Shown: positions 8,291 to 17,905, counted from the first letter of the stretch. The stretch is DNA of 64,000 nt from Sheuella amnicola (GCF_010499255.1 NZ_JAAGRN010000004.1:287636-351635), one strand, 5' to 3'. Notes: generated by a model from the letters alone, not told the origin. Translations and numbers: made by a program.

Positions 8291-8320
8291 TAAAATGAGA
8301 ATCGTTATTCTCTGATTTTA
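8291..8320. promoter_or_regulatory. Fur-box-like palindrome, or AT-rich terminator of holC
   Basis: GAGAAT (8297-8302) and ATTCTC (8307-8312) are perfect inverted repeats with a 4-base spacer in the context AAAATGAGAATCGTTATTCT. AATGAGAATNNTTATT resembles well-known Fur-box cores. The same sequence read on the minus strand is a hairpin followed by ATTTTATTTT, 18 bases past the holC stop, so it could instead be a weak terminator. Confidence 0.45.
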
Positions 8321-8337
8321 AAGTGGGCTAATGGCGG

Positions 8338-8772
8338 TCAGGCCAGTTTATGGGAATGGACATCGTGACCCGCGCCCTGGTAGGCGCGCCAGCGAGCCCT
8401 CGCCGTCGCTTTATCGTCCTCATCGTTCGTCACGATTTCAAGCACCCGGGCAACGGTTTGCAGACCATCGGGTATCTGCACGTCCAGATTCAGTAGCCAA
8501 ATTTCTGCCGAGTCCTGTGAAACAATGGACTCGACATTGCTGCGGTGCGTCATTACTACGGGAGTGACTGGCGCCAGTGGATCCTCAGCCATGACGTGGG
8601 GCACGAAGGCTGCGTCGTCGACCGCCCAAAGTTTCTGGTCGAATGCCTTTAAAACCGAAAGGTCACTGCAATAAACAATGATTTTTCGACCGGCCAGAAA
8701 CTGCCTGAGCGTGGTTTGGCACGCCTGGGACAGTTTTTCGCGGGCTCCGAATGCGAAATCGATTCTGGCCAT
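8338..8772 (-). CDS. holC: DNA polymerase III subunit chi
   Basis: A 144-residue cytoplasmic protein matching the chi subunit of the DNA polymerase III clamp loader. It begins MARIDFAFGAREKLSQACQT, with the family segments LAGRKIIVYCSDLSVLKAFDQKLWAVDDAAFVPHV (in two stretches, residues 27-60) and IWLLNLDVQIPDGL. Chi bridges the clamp loader to single-strand-binding protein. It lies 8 bases downstream of pepA; the pepA-holC order on one strand is the usual arrangement in beta- and gammaproteobacteria and supports the call. Confidence 0.93.
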   Translation of the reverse strand: MARIDFAFGAREKLSQACQTTLRQFLAGRKIIVYCSDLSVLKAFDQKLWAVDDAAFVPHVMAEDPLAPVTPVVMTHRSNVESIVSQDSAEIWLLNLDVQIPDGLQTVARVLEIVTNDEDDKATARARWRAYQGAGHDVHSHKLA

Positions 8773-8780
8773 GCCTTCGA

Positions 8781-10310
8781 TCAGGCCTGGTTGAGCAAAT
8801 ATTGAACCAGAAGCGGAACGGGGCGTCCCGTTGAGCCTTTTGCAGCTCCTCCTTTCCAGGCGGTGCCAGCGATATCCAGATGCGCCCAGGGATAGGCTTT
8901 AGCAAATCTCGACAGAAAACATGCGGCCGTGACCGAGCCGGCGGGTTGTCCACCGATGTTTGCCATATCGGCAAAATTGGATTTGAGTTGTTCCTGATAC
9001 GCGTCGTCAAGCGGCATCCTCCAGGCGGTGTCTCCCGCTTGCTTGCCTGCCTTGAGCAAAGCTTCGGCTAAAGCGTCATTTTTGGAAAACAGTCCGGAGT
9101 TCACCGCACCAAGCGCAACCACACAGGCCCCGGTCAACGTTGCGATGTCGATGACAGCTGAAGGCTTGAATCGTTCGGCGTAAGTCAATGCGTCGCATAA
9201 GATCAGGCGACCTTCCGCATCGGTATTCAGAATTTCGATTGTCTGCCCGGACATGCTCGTGACCACATCGCCCGGTTTGTTGGCGCGACCGCTTACCATG
9301 TTTTCGCAGGTTGGTATCAGACCGATCACTTCGAGCGGCAAGCCAAGTCTGGCCATTGTTTGAAAGGTGCCCAGCACGCTCGCCGCACCGCACATGTCGA
9401 ATTTCATTTCATCCATTGTCGCGGCGGGTTTGATCGATACCCCACCCGAATCGAATGTGATGCCTTTGCCAACCAATACGATTGGGCCTTTGGCATGAGC
9501 ATCATGCTTTGCTGCGGTCTTGGAGGGTGCCTTGGCCGGAATTTTGCCTTTGTAGTGCAATACGATGAACTTAGGCGGTTGATCCGATCCCTTAGCTACG
9601 GATAAAAACGAACCCATGCCTAATGCGGTAATTTGCTTTTGGTCCAGAACGTTGACCTTGATTGACTTGAATTGCTTGGCCATTTTTTTAGCCATCTCAC
9701 CCAGATAAGTGGGTGTGCAAATATTTCCGGGCATATTGCCGAGCGTGCGCGCAAACGAGACACCCTCGCCAAGCGCCACGCCTTCTTTCAGTCCTTGTTC
9801 GGCGGACGCTGAATCAGATTTGCCGATCCAGGCGGAGATTTTTTTCAGTTTCGGGCGGGCATCGGCATCAGGTTTGCCGAAGCCGGCATCGTAGTGATAG
9901 ACGGCATCAGCGGTAGCAGCGGCGGTTGCTCGGGCTCGCTCCCTTACTGATGACTCGGGACACGAGATCGATATCAGTGTGGACGTGGCCTCGGCGACGC
10001 GAAGTTGAACGCATGTTGCGGCAAAAGCCTGCTCGGCGCGAGCATGCACGCGCGCAGTGTAGTCGGATTGCTTACCCAGACCGACGAGCACGACTCGAGG
10101 AGATGCGACACCGGGCAGGTTTCGCAATACAAGCGTGGTGCCGGTTTTGCCGGTGAACTCGGATTTTAGCAACGCCCGAATCGCACCTGAGCTGGCGCGA
10201 TCGATCATATCCGCCGCAGGGCTGAGAACCCCGTCGGTAAAAATGCCCGCCGATAACGCGGCCGTTTTTGTCTGATGGATAGATACCGAAGTGTTTATGC
10301 TGTATTCCAT
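8781..10310 (-). CDS. pepA: Leucyl aminopeptidase (M17)
   Basis: A 509-residue cytosol aminopeptidase. The C-terminal catalytic domain shows the metal-binding and active-site motifs: GKGITFDSGGVSIKP (about residue 283, with the catalytic lysine and an aspartate ligand), MDEMKFDMCGAA, and the M17 signature NTDAEGRLILCDAL (about 363-376). The N-terminal macrodomain-like half starts MEYSINTSVS. I use the ATG at 10310 because AAGGTAG lies 4-5 bases before it; an in-frame start six codons upstream lacks such a site. It removes N-terminal amino acids from peptides and needs two divalent metal ions. An Ala/Lys-rich insertion (KAPSKTAAKHDAHAKG, near residue 265) precedes the catalytic core. Confidence 0.96.
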   Translation of the reverse strand: MEYSINTSVSIHQTKTAALSAGIFTDGVLSPAADMIDRASSGAIRALLKSEFTGKTGTTLVLRNLPGVASPRVVLVGLGKQSDYTARVHARAEQAFAATCVQLRVAEATSTLISISCPESSVRERARATAAATADAVYHYDAGFGKPDADARPKLKKISAWIGKSDSASAEQGLKEGVALGEGVSFARTLGNMPGNICTPTYLGEMAKKMAKQFKSIKVNVLDQKQITALGMGSFLSVAKGSDQPPKFIVLHYKGKIPAKAPSKTAAKHDAHAKGPIVLVGKGITFDSGGVSIKPAATMDEMKFDMCGAASVLGTFQTMARLGLPLEVIGLIPTCENMVSGRANKPGDVVTSMSGQTIEILNTDAEGRLILCDALTYAERFKPSAVIDIATLTGACVVALGAVNSGLFSKNDALAEALLKAGKQAGDTAWRMPLDDAYQEQLKSNFADMANIGGQPAGSVTAACFLSRFAKAYPWAHLDIAGTAWKGGAAKGSTGRPVPLLVQYLLNQA

Positions 10311-10421
10311 TTGGCTACCTTGAAGCATCGAGTCACAGCCTTCGATTATCCCGCATTTTTGGGCACGCCGACGAACTTTTGGGATGATCGGATTTCGATA
10401 GAAGCTAATATCTATTTGTTA

Positions 10422-10450
10422 TTTAGAATCTTTTCTTTATTACTTATAAT
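10422..10450 (+). promoter_or_regulatory. Likely sigma-70 promoter of the CysB-type regulator gene
   Basis: TTTAGA (10422-10427) and a perfect TATAAT (10445-10450) are separated by 17 bases in an AT-rich stretch. The predicted transcript would start near 10457, about 18 bases before the ATG at 10475, with TGAGG as ribosome-binding site. Confidence 0.6.
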
Positions 10451-10474
10451 GCTTCTAATAGAACTGAGGCCTTT

Positions 10475-11422
10475 ATGAACCTGCAACAATTCCGCTTTGT
10501 GCGCGAGACGATTCGACGTGATTTCAACCTGACAGATGCTGCTCGCCATTTGTTCACCTCCCAGCCCGGTGTCTCGAAAGGGATTCTGGAGTTTGAAGAC
10601 GAGTTGGGTGTGCAAATTTTCGAGCGACACGGCAAGAGGATCAAGGGGTTGACAAAGCCGGGTCAGGCGGTGGCCCAAGTTGTCGACCGTATCATGCGCG
10701 AAATCGACAATCTCAAAAAAGTCAGCGACGAGTTTGCTCGCAGGGATGAAGGCAGTCTTGTGATTGCGTGTACCCATACCCAGGCGCGTTATGTCTTGCC
10801 CAAAGTGATTCCCGCTTTCCGCCAATTATTTCCGAAAGTTCATCTTTCTCTCGCCGAGGGTAATCCACCGCAGTTGGCTCAGATGGTGCTGCAGGAACAA
10901 GCGGATATCGCGATCGCAACCGAGTCGCTTGCGCTGACGCCGGGCCTGGAAACGCTGCCGTGTTATGTGTGGGAGCATACGGTTGTGGTGCCGCCTGATC
11001 ATCCGCTTGTTGAGCTTTCGCGAAAAAAAGGGTTCTCGTTGACTCTGGAACATCTGGCTGCGTATCCCATTGTGACGTATGACCGTGCTTTCTCGGGGCG
11101 TCGATCGGTGGACAAGGCTTTCGATGGCAAAGGGATTGAGCCGGATATTGTCCTTGAGGCGATTGATGCGGATGTGATCAAAACTTACGTCGATGTTGGT
11201 ATGGGGATCGGGATTATTGCCGGTGTGGCGTTCGAGCCTGCTCGCGACACCAATCTGGTGAGCTTGCCGGCAGGACATCTTTTCGGTGAGCAGACTACGC
11301 GCATCGCCATCAAATCAGGCGTGTTTCTGCGCGACTATGTCTACACGTTCATTTCCTTGCTGGCGCCGGAGCTCGATCCTGAGCAGGTCAGAGATCAGGT
11401 CGAACGCAGCCAGGAGGAGTGA
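10475..11422 (+). CDS. cysB: CysB-type LysR family transcriptional regulator
   Basis: A 315-residue LysR-type regulator of the CysB/Cbl branch. The N-terminal winged helix-turn-helix reads MNLQQFRFVRETIRRDFNLT and LFTSQPGVSKGILEFEDELG (residues 1-60), which is the branch-specific form. The effector domain follows from about residue 92 (GSLVIACTHTQARYVLPKVIPAF). CysB proteins activate sulfate assimilation and sulfonate use in response to N-acetylserine. No sulfur-assimilation gene is adjacent, so its targets are probably elsewhere. It is divergent from pepA. The split between cysB and cbl cannot be made with certainty from sequence reading alone. Confidence 0.87.
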   Translation: MNLQQFRFVRETIRRDFNLTDAARHLFTSQPGVSKGILEFEDELGVQIFERHGKRIKGLTKPGQAVAQVVDRIMREIDNLKKVSDEFARRDEGSLVIACTHTQARYVLPKVIPAFRQLFPKVHLSLAEGNPPQLAQMVLQEQADIAIATESLALTPGLETLPCYVWEHTVVVPPDHPLVELSRKKGFSLTLEHLAAYPIVTYDRAFSGRRSVDKAFDGKGIEPDIVLEAIDADVIKTYVDVGMGIGIIAGVAFEPARDTNLVSLPAGHLFGEQTTRIAIKSGVFLRDYVYTFISLLAPELDPEQVRDQVERSQEE

Positions 11423-11440
11423 CTCCCTTTGTCGATGAGA

Positions 11441-12067
11441 TCATTTGGATAGCTCAGCCAGATCCAATCTGCGTGCGCCGGTGTATCGTTTGTCCCAGTA
11501 ACGCATTGTCATGCTTTCGACGCGAACGACCCCGCCTTTTGCGGGCGAGTGCACAAAGAGATCGTCACCAATATAAACACCAACATGTGAATAACGGCGT
11601 CCCATGGTATTGAAGAACACTAGGTCACCGACTTTCAAGTCCTGACGACTGACATAGCTTCCGAGCAGCGCCTGTTCGTCGGCACGAGGTGGAAGCTTCA
11701 ATCCCAGAGATTGTTGAGCAGAATACAGCACGAGTCCGCTACAGTCGAAACCCGTGTCGGGGGACTTGCCTCCGTATCGATAGCTGATGCCCAAATGCGA
11801 CATGGCCTGGGCAGCAAGCGGATGATCTATACGGATGTCTTTGTAACTTTTGGTGGTGCTCGACTTTTGCCGAGATAAAAGCGCACCGATCGGATCGTTC
11901 GATGTTCGCCAGTCATAAGGCGTGTTCATGGCGCTTGCGCCGGTTCCGGAATTAGTTGCGCAACCTGCCAACAGAATGCTACATATGGCTGTCAGCAGGC
12001 ACAGCCATCTCTTGCGAGTCGACTGATCGATTAGAGCTGAAGTGAAGGGCTGAAAAAATATGCGCAT
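11441..12067 (-). CDS. NlpC/P60 family lipoprotein (C40 peptidoglycan endopeptidase)
   Basis: A 208-residue protein with a hydrophobic signal ending in the lipobox LLAGC (Cys about residue 36), so an outer- or inner-membrane lipoprotein. The catalytic NlpC/P60 domain occupies the C-terminal 120 residues: the nucleophile lies in TGFDCSGLVLYSAQ (Cys about 109), the histidine in RYSHVGVYIGDDLFVHSP. These enzymes, such as Spr/MepS, cut D-Glu/meso-DAP or D-Ala/meso-DAP cross-bridges during cell-wall growth. It is a single gene, convergent with the CysB-type regulator gene and divergent from the acyl-CoA synthetase gene. Confidence 0.92.
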   Translation of the reverse strand: MRIFFQPFTSALIDQSTRKRWLCLLTAICSILLAGCATNSGTGASAMNTPYDWRTSNDPIGALLSRQKSSTTKSYKDIRIDHPLAAQAMSHLGISYRYGGKSPDTGFDCSGLVLYSAQQSLGLKLPPRADEQALLGSYVSRQDLKVGDLVFFNTMGRRYSHVGVYIGDDLFVHSPAKGGVVRVESMTMRYWDKRYTGARRLDLAELSK

Positions 12068-12166
12068 GCAGTCCCGAGAAAGGCTCGTGCAAGGTTATCC
12101 TGCAACAATCATCATAGTACAAAATCAGATGACAGCTGAAAATCACATTGTTCCGGAGACGAGAAA

Positions 12167-14053
12167 ATGAATGCCGTTCAAGACTTCCATCATCGTTCGA
12201 TACATGATCGGGATCGCTTCTGGAAAGAGCAAGCAGCAAGCGTCTTTTGGGAAACTCCGTTCACAAAAGTTCTGGATGATTCCAGATTGCCTTTCGCGAA
12301 ATGGTTTGTCGGCGGCAGGACTAATCTTTGTTACAACGCGGTGGATCGCTGGCTGGATACAAGGGCCGATGAACCTGCGTTGATTTGGGTTTCTACCGAA
12401 GTCGATCAGGAAGAAATCTATACGCGTCGACAATTATTCGATGAAGTGAATGCTGTTGCGGCCATGCTTCAGGCACAAGGCGTCGGTCGTGGCGATCGTG
12501 TCCTGATTTATATGCCGATGGTTCCTCAAGCGGTGTTCACTATGCTGGCTTGCGCACGACTTGGCGCGATTCATTCGGTCGTGTTTGGCGGTTTTGCTTC
12601 TGTTAATTTGGCTCAGCGTATCGATGACGCATCGCCCAAGGTGATCGTTTGCGCCGATGCGGGTTCTCGAGGCGGCAAGGTGACACCATACAAACCTCTT
12701 CTGGACAAGGCGATCTCCTTGTCCAAGCATCCGCCAGGCAGGGTTATTGTCGTTAACAGGGGTTTGTTCGAATTTGAACCGGTGGCCGGACGCGATCTGG
12801 ATTATGCCGCATTAAGAAAACAGTTTGACGGCGCTAAAGTGCCGGTCACCTGGCTCGAATCGTCGGAGCCAAGTTATGTTCTGTACACCTCAGGCACTAC
12901 GGGCAAGCCCAAGGGTGTTCAGCGCGATACGGGCGGGTATGCCGTCGCGCTGGCATCTTCGATGAAACACATTTTTAACGGCAAACCCGGTGACACCTAT
13001 TTGTGCACAAGCGACATTGGCTGGGTAGTCGGCCATTCCTACATTGTCTACGGCCCTTTGATCGGTGGACAGGCAACCATACTTTACGAGGGTACTCCGA
13101 TCCGTCCCGATGGGGGCATTCTCTGGAGTCTTGTCGAAAAGTACAAGGTTCAGACCATGTTTTCCGCACCCACTGCAATTCGTGTGCTTAAAAAACAAGA
13201 TCCGGGGCTGTTGAAAAAATACGATTTGTCTTCATTGCGTGCACTGTACATGGCCGGCGAGCCTCTGGACGAACCCACTGCTCAATGGATTTCGGAGGGT
13301 TTGGGCAAGCCGATCATCGACAATTATTGGCAGACCGAAACCGGCTGGCCGATATTGGCAGGCCAGCCCGGCATCGCCCCGATTCCGACCAAATTCGGTA
13401 GCCCATCCTTCCCGGTTTATGGTTTCGATGTTCGCGTGATTGATGAACAGACCGGTCAGGATCTCGGGCCGAATAAAAAGGGCGTGGTTGCGATCGTGCC
13501 TCCTTTGCCGCCTGGCGCCATGTCCACCATCTGGAACGACGATGCGCGCTTTGTCGAAACCTATTTTTCCTCCATTCCCAATCGTCAGGTGTATTCGACC
13601 TTCGACTGGGGGTTGTATGACGATGATCAATATTGGTTCATTCTTGGACGCACCGACGATGTGATCAACGTTGCGGGTCACCGCCTGGGCACGCGCGAAA
13701 TCGAAGAGTCGATCAATAGTCATCCGGCCGTCGCCGAGTGCGCGGTCGTTGGTGTGGCCGATCAGCTTAAAGGTCAGGTTGCGGTCGGTTTCGCTGTGCT
13801 TAAGGATGCAGGGTTGATCGACCAGCCTCAGGCCGCGATGCGCCTGGAGGGTGAAATCATGAAGGTGGTGGATGAACAACTGGGAGCCGTGGCGCGTCCG
13901 GCCCGGGTTCGCTTCGTGACAACACTGCCCAAGACGAGGTCTGGTAAAGTGCTGCGTCGGGCAATTGTTGCCGTCTGCGAGGGACGCGATCCGGGGGATT
14001 TGACTACGATCGAGGATCCGAGCGCACTTGAACAAATAAAGGATTCATTATGA
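12167..14053 (+). CDS. prpE: Propionate-CoA ligase-type acyl-CoA synthetase
   Basis: A 628-residue AMP-forming synthetase. It shows the P-loop [20 protein letters not shown] (about residues 225-244), the adenylate motif DNYWQTETGWP (about 385), the hinge region DDVINVAGHRLGTREIEESI (about 499) and the catalytic lysine in PKTRSGKVLRR (about 591). The N-terminal FWKEQAASVFWETPFTKVL and the lack of the longer acetyl-CoA synthetase N-terminus point to the propionyl/short-chain branch (PrpE/AcsM). A GGAG precedes the ATG. It overlaps the HbpS-like gene by 4 bases (ATGA). No methylcitrate-cycle genes are in the window, so short-chain acids other than propionate are possible. Confidence 0.85.
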   Translation: MNAVQDFHHRSIHDRDRFWKEQAASVFWETPFTKVLDDSRLPFAKWFVGGRTNLCYNAVDRWLDTRADEPALIWVSTEVDQEEIYTRRQLFDEVNAVAAMLQAQGVGRGDRVLIYMPMVPQAVFTMLACARLGAIHSVVFGGFASVNLAQRIDDASPKVIVCADAGSRGGKVTPYKPLLDKAISLSKHPPGRVIVVNRGLFEFEPVAGRDLDYAALRKQFDGAKVPVTWLESSEPSYVLYTSGTTGKPKGVQRDTGGYAVALASSMKHIFNGKPGDTYLCTSDIGWVVGHSYIVYGPLIGGQATILYEGTPIRPDGGILWSLVEKYKVQTMFSAPTAIRVLKKQDPGLLKKYDLSSLRALYMAGEPLDEPTAQWISEGLGKPIIDNYWQTETGWPILAGQPGIAPIPTKFGSPSFPVYGFDVRVIDEQTGQDLGPNKKGVVAIVPPLPPGAMSTIWNDDARFVETYFSSIPNRQVYSTFDWGLYDDDQYWFILGRTDDVINVAGHRLGTREIEESINSHPAVAECAVVGVADQLKGQVAVGFAVLKDAGLIDQPQAAMRLEGEIMKVVDEQLGAVARPARVRFVTTLPKTRSGKVLRRAIVAVCEGRDPGDLTTIEDPSALEQIKDSL

Positions 14054-14457
14054 AAACAAAAGCTGTCTTGACTGACGCCGATGTATCCAAGATGCTTGCT
14101 GCCGCAAAGGCGTGCGCAAATCAGAACAAATGGGCTGTGACGATTGCGATCGTAGATGATGGCGGTCATCTGCTTGGATTGCAGCGTTTGGATGGCGCGC
14201 CTCCTGTATCGTCCCACATCGCTCCGGCCAAGGCTAATACTGCTGCACTGGGTCAGCGTGAAACCAAAGTCTACGAGGATGTGATCAACAATGGTCGCAT
14301 GGCTTTTCTGTCGGCTCCGACCATCTCGGGCATGCTGGAGGGTGGCGTGCCGATCGTGATCGATGGCATGGTGATCGGTGCGGTGGGAGTTTCTGGTGTG
14401 AAGTCCTCTGAGGATGCTGAAATCGCACGGGCCGGCATTGCGGCGTTGACAGCGTAA
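14050..14457 (+). CDS. HbpS/GlcG-like protein (DUF336)
   Basis: A 135-residue cytoplasmic protein of the GlcG/HbpS/PduO-C family. It shows AVTIAIVDDGGHLLGLQRLDGAPPVSS (split stretches, residues 28-54), AKANTAALGQRETKVYEDVI and the C-terminal GGVPIVIDGMVIGAVGVSGV repeat-like core. Characterised relatives bind heme or cobalamin or assist glycolate and propanediol metabolism; many are unassigned. Its start lies inside the end of the PrpE-type gene, so the two are co-translated, which suggests an accessory role in the same acid pathway. Confidence 0.87.
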   Translation: MKTKAVLTDADVSKMLAAAKACANQNKWAVTIAIVDDGGHLLGLQRLDGAPPVSSHIAPAKANTAALGQRETKVYEDVINNGRMAFLSAPTISGMLEGGVPIVIDGMVIGAVGVSGVKSSEDAEIARAGIAALTA

Positions 14458-14499
14458 ATTCGGCTGACATACCCCCGCCAAGTTTGTTTCTGTTAAGTG

Positions 14500-15801
14500 A
14501 TGAGCAAGGTTCCCCGTACGCTTGCCCCTGGGGTGCGTGCGGTTGAAGTCTGGTCATGGGCTATGCTCGACTTCGCCAATTCCGGCTACACGACGGTCGT
14601 TCTGACCGCCGTCTTTAGCGCATACTTTGTCGGCGTTGTGGCGGGTGGTGCAGCTTGGGCAACCTTGGCCTGGACTGCTGCACTATCGGCATCCTATTTG
14701 CTGGTGATGATGACGCTTCCCAGGCTGGCTGCGCTTGCCGATGCACATGCGGCCAAGAGGCGACTGCTTTTTCTAAGCGTTCTGGGGTGCGTCTCAGGCA
14801 CGCTGATTCTTTCGCGGGTGGGTGCGGGCAATGTCTGGCTTGCCGTGCTTGGCATTGTTTTTTCCAACTATTGTTTCAGCCTTGGCGAATCCGCGATTGC
14901 TTCATTTCTTCCTGAGCTTGCGCAGCGCGAAGCACTGGGTCGAGTCAGCGGATGGGGATGGGGCCTTGGTTACGTCGGAGGGCTTATCTCGCTTGCGATT
15001 GCACTGATGATCGTGACGCGAGGCTCAAATCTTGGCTTTGACGCAATCCATACAGTTCCTTGGGTCATGGTCGCGACTGCATGCCTTTTTTTATTGGCTA
15101 CTGTGCCGGCCTGGTTTTTATTGAAAGAGCGCGCTGTTGCCACGGGTCAAAGTGCGCGTTCAACCCTGGGTGCGATCAAGCATGCGTGGATTGAGACGGG
15201 GGGCCGGTTTACGGAGTTTCGACGACTGCTTTTATGCATTGTGAGTTATCAGGCCGGGATTTCGGTTGTTATTACATTGGCTGCGGTCTACGCCGAGCAG
15301 GTAATGGGATTCGATATGCCGCGCACCATCCTCCTGATTGTTGCGGTCAATGTGACAGCCGGACTGGGCGCACTGCTTTTTGGTTCGTTTCAGGACAGGG
15401 TCGGCCATCGTTTAGCATTGCGTGTCACGCTGCTTGGCTGGATTTTGACAGCGTTCCTGGCGTTTCTGGCCGTGCAAGAGTGGTTGTTCTGGGTAGCGGC
15501 CTGTCTGGCAGGACTCTGTATGGGCACGAGTCAGAGTGCAGGGCGTGCTATGGTCGGGTTGATGGCGCCGTCGAGTAGACTTGCCGCGTTTTATGGTTTG
15601 TGGACATTTTCGACGCAACTAGCGGCCGCGACCGGCCCACTTGTTTACGGAATGATCACCTGGGTCAACAATGGCAACCAGCGGTTTGCCATGTTGTGTA
15701 CTGGTGTTTTTTTTGTGTTCGCACTTTTTGTGTTGGGAAGATTATCATTAGACAAAGCAATCGCCGAGCGTGATGCCTCGGCGAGTACCGGGCATGTGTA
15801 A
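14500..15801 (+). CDS. MFS transporter, UMF1 (Atg22-like) type
   Basis: A 433-residue membrane protein with about twelve helices. The opening EVWSWAMLDFANSGYTTVVLTAVFSAYFVG is the hallmark of the UMF1 family of MFS transporters (related to vacuole-effluxer Atg22). A GWGLGYVGGLISL stretch follows helix 4, and SAGRAMVGLMAPSS lies near residue 347. GTG at 14497 is directly followed by ATG at 14500; I use the ATG. The bacterial substrate of this family is not established. It lies between the two acyl-CoA synthetase genes, so carboxylate transport is a reasonable but unproven idea. Confidence 0.86.
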   Translation: MSKVPRTLAPGVRAVEVWSWAMLDFANSGYTTVVLTAVFSAYFVGVVAGGAAWATLAWTAALSASYLLVMMTLPRLAALADAHAAKRRLLFLSVLGCVSGTLILSRVGAGNVWLAVLGIVFSNYCFSLGESAIASFLPELAQREALGRVSGWGWGLGYVGGLISLAIALMIVTRGSNLGFDAIHTVPWVMVATACLFLLATVPAWFLLKERAVATGQSARSTLGAIKHAWIETGGRFTEFRRLLLCIVSYQAGISVVITLAAVYAEQVMGFDMPRTILLIVAVNVTAGLGALLFGSFQDRVGHRLALRVTLLGWILTAFLAFLAVQEWLFWVAACLAGLCMGTSQSAGRAMVGLMAPSSRLAAFYGLWTFSTQLAAATGPLVYGMITWVNNGNQRFAMLCTGVFFVFALFVLGRLSLDKAIAERDASASTGHV

Positions 15802-15870
15802 GGAAGAAGTAAGAGCGTCAGATTACTGTTTCCGGCAAACTCGGTACAAAATTAGAGACAAAATACAAAA

Positions 15871-15885
15871 CGGCGATCATCGCCG
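15871..15885. promoter_or_regulatory. GC-rich palindrome just upstream of acs
   Basis: CGGCGATCATCGCCG is a perfect 15-base palindrome (7-bp arms, single central base). It ends 26 bases before the acs start and lies immediately before its ribosome-binding site (CAGGAG). It could be an operator for a dimeric repressor or a stem-loop in the acs leader. Confidence 0.5.
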
Positions 15886-15911
15886 ATCCCGGTTATTCAG
15901 GAGACTCATCC

Positions 15912-17891
15912 ATGTCAAATTCCATTCAGTCTGTTCTGGTCGAGACGCGTGTTTTTCCCCCACCCCAGGACTTTGCCAAACAAGCCAATGTGTCGGGCGC
16001 CGCGGGGTATCAGGCGTTACTCGATGAGGCCGACCAAAATCCTGAAGGATTTTGGGGGCGCATGGCACGTGAGAATCTGCAATGGACCAAACCGTTTACG
16101 CAGGTTCTCGATGAATCGCGCGCACCTTTTTATCGCTGGTTTGGCGACGGCGAATTGAATGTTTCGGCGAATTGTCTGGATGCGAATCTCAAAAATGGCA
16201 ACGCGAACAAGATTGCGATCATTTTCGAGGCGGATGGCGGCGAAGTTAAAAAAGTCACCTATCAGCAGTTGCATGATCTTGTTTGTAAATTCGCCAATGG
16301 TTTGAAGTCTCTTGGCTATAAGCATGGCGATCGTTCCATTATCTATTTACCGATGTCGATCGAGGCTGTCGTCGCCATGCAGGCATGCGCCAGATTGGGT
16401 ATCACGCATTCTGTCGTATTCGGCGGATTTTCCTCAAAAAGCTTGCATGAACGCATCACCGATGTTGGTGCAAGCCTGGTCATTACCGCGGATGAACAGA
16501 TGCGCGGTGGTAAAGCCATTCCCCTGAAGCCGGCGGTCGATGAAGCGATTGCGATGGGCGGGTGCGAGGCTGTTCGCCATTGCATTGTTTACAAACGCAC
16601 CGGTGGCAAAATCGCCTGGGATGCCAAGCGCGATATCTGGATGAGCGATTTGGCCGACAAACAGTCGCCCGTGTGCGAACCTGTCGCGGTCAATGCCGAA
16701 CATCCTTTGTTCATCCTTTACACGTCCGGCTCGACCGGAAAGCCCAAAGGGGTGCAACACTCTTCGGGTGGCTATCTGCTCTGGGCTAAGCTGACGATGC
16801 AATGGACGTTCGATGCGAAACCAAGCGATATTTTCTGGTGTACGGCTGATGTGGGTTGGGTGACAGGTCACACCTACATCACCTACGGCCCACTTGCTGC
16901 AGGTATGACACAGATCGTGTTCGAGGGTGTGCCAACTTATCCGGATGCAGGTCGTTTCTGGAAAATGATTCAGGACCACAAGGTCACGACTTTTTACACG
17001 GCGCCCACCGCGATTCGTTCTCTGATCAAGGCGTCCGAAGCCAATGCCGCTCATCATCCCAAGTCGTACGACTTGTCCAGCCTGAGGCTGCTGGGTTCCG
17101 TTGGCGAGCCAATTAATCCGGAAGCGTGGATGTGGTATCACACCAACGTCGGCGGTGAACGATGCCCGATTGTAGATACCTGGTGGCAGACTGAAACCGG
17201 TGGTCACATGATTACGCCCTTGCCGGGTGCGACACCGCTTAAACCAGGTTCGTGCACGACGCGCTTGCCAGGAATCACCGCTGCGATCGTGGATGAAACC
17301 GGCGGAGACGTTGAGCCAGGCCATGGCGGATTCCTGGTAATCAAGCGCCCCTGGCCATCCATGATCCGAAATATCTGGGGTGATCCCGATCGTTTCGAAA
17401 AGAGTTACTTCCCTTCGGAGTTGCGTGGCTACTACCTCGCCGGGGATGGTGCGCAGTGCGATAAGGATGGTTGCTTCTGGATCATGGGTCGCATCGACGA
17501 CGTGTTGAACGTTTCAGGTCACCGACTCGGAACGATGGAGGTCGAATCCGCACTGGTTGCACACGAGCTTGTGGCCGAAGCCGCCGTAGTCGGAAGACCC
17601 GACGATACAACCGGGGAAGCCGTTGTCGCATTCGTCGTTCTCAAACGCTCTCGTCCCGAAGGCGATGAGGCAACCGCGATTGGCAAGCAACTGCGTGACT
17701 GGGTCGCGAAAGAAATCGGTCCGATCGCCAAGCCGAAAGAAATCCGTTTCGGAGACAATTTACCCAAGACTCGTTCCGGAAAAATCATGCGTCGTTTATT
17801 GCGTGTGGTTGCCAAAGGCGAGCAAGTGACGCAGGACGTCTCGACGCTGGAGAATCCGGCGATTCTGGATCAGTTGTCCAAACCCGTTTAA
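15912..17891 (+). CDS. acs: Acetyl-CoA synthetase
   Basis: A 659-residue AMP-forming acetate-CoA ligase of full family length. Motifs: [20 protein letters not shown] (about 266-285), [19 protein letters not shown] (about 315), [19 protein letters not shown] (about 419), [20 protein letters not shown] (about 529) and the catalytic, acetylatable lysine in [14 protein letters not shown] (about 622). It converts acetate, ATP and CoA to acetyl-CoA, AMP and pyrophosphate. CAGGAG sits before the ATG. It probably has its own promoter in the 110 bases after the MFS gene, which also contain a perfect palindrome. A small membrane-protein gene follows after 14 bases. Confidence 0.96.
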   Translation: MSNSIQSVLVETRVFPPPQDFAKQANVSGAAGYQALLDEADQNPEGFWGRMARENLQWTKPFTQVLDESRAPFYRWFGDGELNVSANCLDANLKNGNANKIAIIFEADGGEVKKVTYQQLHDLVCKFANGLKSLGYKHGDRSIIYLPMSIEAVVAMQACARLGITHSVVFGGFSSKSLHERITDVGASLVITADEQMRGGKAIPLKPAVDEAIAMGGCEAVRHCIVYKRTGGKIAWDAKRDIWMSDLADKQSPVCEPVAVNAEHPLFILYTSGSTGKPKGVQHSSGGYLLWAKLTMQWTFDAKPSDIFWCTADVGWVTGHTYITYGPLAAGMTQIVFEGVPTYPDAGRFWKMIQDHKVTTFYTAPTAIRSLIKASEANAAHHPKSYDLSSLRLLGSVGEPINPEAWMWYHTNVGGERCPIVDTWWQTETGGHMITPLPGATPLKPGSCTTRLPGITAAIVDETGGDVEPGHGGFLVIKRPWPSMIRNIWGDPDRFEKSYFPSELRGYYLAGDGAQCDKDGCFWIMGRIDDVLNVSGHRLGTMEVESALVAHELVAEAAVVGRPDDTTGEAVVAFVVLKRSRPEGDEATAIGKQLRDWVAKEIGPIAKPKEIRFGDNLPKTRSGKIMRRLLRVVAKGEQVTQDVSTLENPAILDQLSKPV

Positions 17892-17905
17892 CTCGTATCG
17901 AATCC

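Noticed and set aside
13232..14035. A 267-codon minus-strand open frame inside the PrpE-type gene
   Set aside because: Antisense to conserved synthetase motifs; no recognisable protein and no ribosome-binding site.
16434..17324. A 296-codon minus-strand open frame inside acs
   Set aside because: Shadow of the acs reading frame; composition (many Arg, His, Gly) is that of reversed coding sequence.
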